Assembly (NCBI GenBank): GCA_013407085.1
Contig: JACCGJ010000575.1
Coordinates: 49,290-113,289 of the forward strand
DNA from: Atriophallophorus winterbourni
Taxonomy: Eukaryota; Platyhelminthes; Trematoda; Plagiorchiida; Microphallidae
DNA length: 64,000 nucleotides
Direction of reading: 5' to 3'
Below are positions 63,085 to 64,000 of this stretch, one piece after another. The notes below the pieces were generated by a model. The model searched no databases, was not told the DNA's origin, and saw nothing but the letters and a program-made list of their open reading frames with translations. The translations under genes and the position numbers were made by a program. Positions within the stretch are counted from its first letter, which is position 1; each line of letters begins with the position of its first letter.

Positions 63085-63640
63085 TCAATGTGCCGAAGCT
63101 GCAAACGAGGCTCACAGAGAATTGTTCAGGCTGAGCTCAGCGTTGTCATCCCAAATTACTTCAATCTTCATTCCCTTATACAAAATAGTCATGTGGCCTC
63201 ACTTCAAATACTGCGTTCAATCGTGGCCACCGTACTTAAAAAAAGACATCGCATGTCTCGAAAGGGTCCAGCGCCTTGCGACTGGGATGGTTGAGGAAAA
63301 AACTATGAGGCAAAACTCAAGTACCTCGATCTGATCTCACTAAAGTGACTGCGGCTGATAGGCGACCTAATAGAAGCCGTTAAGATTCAAAAGGGTCTTA
63401 CGGGTGGGATTAATACTTAAATCCTTGAAATTGACCATAAAGCAGTCACAAGAGGTAATTCTATGAAACCTCTTTAGAGTAGGCCTGGGTTGCCGGCACG
63501 TAAGCAGTTTTTCAGCAACCGTGTGGTCAATTTTTGGATCAAGCTCCCAGATTGCATGGTAAACATCCCAAATTTTTTGAGCTTCAAAATGGAATTAGAC
63601 GCTAAATGTTCTTCCATATTTCCGCATATTGTCTAATAAA
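63085..63640 (+). pseudogene. LINE-C reverse transcriptase C-terminus
   Basis: CR1-like C-terminal region: AANEAHRELFRLSSALSSQI, TSIFIPLYKIVMWPHFKYCV (frame 63122-63334), QSWPPYLKKDIACLERVQRL and then in another frame KYLDLISL, LIGDLIEAVKIQKGL and RVVNFWIKLPDCMVNI. It resembles the common IRPHLEYCVQAW...YLKKD pattern and is a family distinct from LINE-A and LINE-B. The end near 63660 is followed by a CATAGGCAACCTGACA tail block. Confidence 0.7.
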
Positions 63641-63780
63641 AAGCCTAAAAATACAAAAAAACATATTGTAACATTTTTATCTAATATCTGTCTTGGCATA
63701 GGCAACCTGACAGCAAATTAGCCAACATGCAGTCTATGACCGTGTTTCACTTTACCTCGACTAAGCTAGTGATTTCATAC

Positions 63781-64000
63781 ACCACACATTGTTCACGCAT
63801 ATTATTGCATTGTTTCCTGATTAGCTGACCTCTCACCTTGATGGTGAAGAGAAACATTACCTTACATTCCAGATATTCGGAAACAAGAACGTGTGAAAAG
63901 TACGAACTTTATACTCGATATCGAGTATACAGGGTGCTCAAACGCATACCGTCGAAGGAAATCTGGGCGTGTGATTGGCTTTTAGCCACCTTCAGCCCTG
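63781..64000. repeat. Dispersed repeat, cut by window end
   Basis: Shares GACCTCTCACCTTGATGGTG then AAGAGAAAC and, at 63955-64000, GGCGTGTGATTGGCTTTTAG with the repeats at 43.2-43.4 kb and 61.3 kb. CTCTCACC/GGTGAAGAG forms a hairpin that also occurs inverted at about 19507-19540 and 62127-62155. Confidence 0.5.

Overview
This window looks like an AT-rich flatworm genome, most likely a digenean trematode. The signs are interrupted coding exons with GT/AG introns, several CR1/Jockey-like and RTE-type LINEs, Penelope-like elements (PLEs) with GIY-YIG ends, LTR retrotransposons of the CsRn1 type (Gag zinc finger CX2HX9CX3C), and a small hammerhead-ribozyme retroelement. The taxon is inferred from element types; no marker gene fixes the species. 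No rRNA, tRNA, CRISPR or operon structure was seen.

Layout. 1-3.7 kb: 3' ends of a minus-strand LINE family (here LINE-B), one copy split by the 5' end of another LINE (LINE-D). 3.7-7.7 kb: a nearly intact two-ORF LINE (LINE-A). 9.7-16.1 kb: a decayed LINE-A copy, split by an RTE-type LINE with a 10-bp target duplication; the RTE's RT core is replaced by tandem ~258-bp units carrying type I hammerhead ribozymes (a retrozyme). 16.1-17.4 kb: another LINE-B copy. 18.0-27.9 kb: a third LINE-B copy holding two insertions, a younger relative (LINE-B') at a (TA)n tract and an inverted double PLE inside its RT gene. 28.9-30.0 kb: a pogo-like DNA transposon with 23-bp terminal inverted repeats and TA duplication. 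31.2-40.1 kb: the only likely host gene, five exons resembling trichoplein (TCHP), with a deleted Gypsy element, a LINE fragment and a ~590-bp palindrome in its introns. 40.1-45 kb: gene-poor. 45-53.1 kb: two opposed copies of a K02A2.6-like Gypsy, the right one split by a truncated LINE-A and a second PLE. 53.9-58.4 kb: an almost full-length CsRn1-like Gypsy. 58.4-64 kb: decayed LINE ends and unassigned DNA.

How it works together. Most sequence is a stratified record of transposition: repeated elements insert into one another, and in several cases the interrupted reading frame or protein alignment can be followed across the insertion. The most notable content is catalytic RNA: a hammerhead retrozyme array at 13.7-14.3 kb and hammerhead-like motifs at both ends of the PLE at 22.3-25.7 kb. 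Both use the same plan: a palindromic stem III, a GTC cleavage site, and a stem I closed across the unit.
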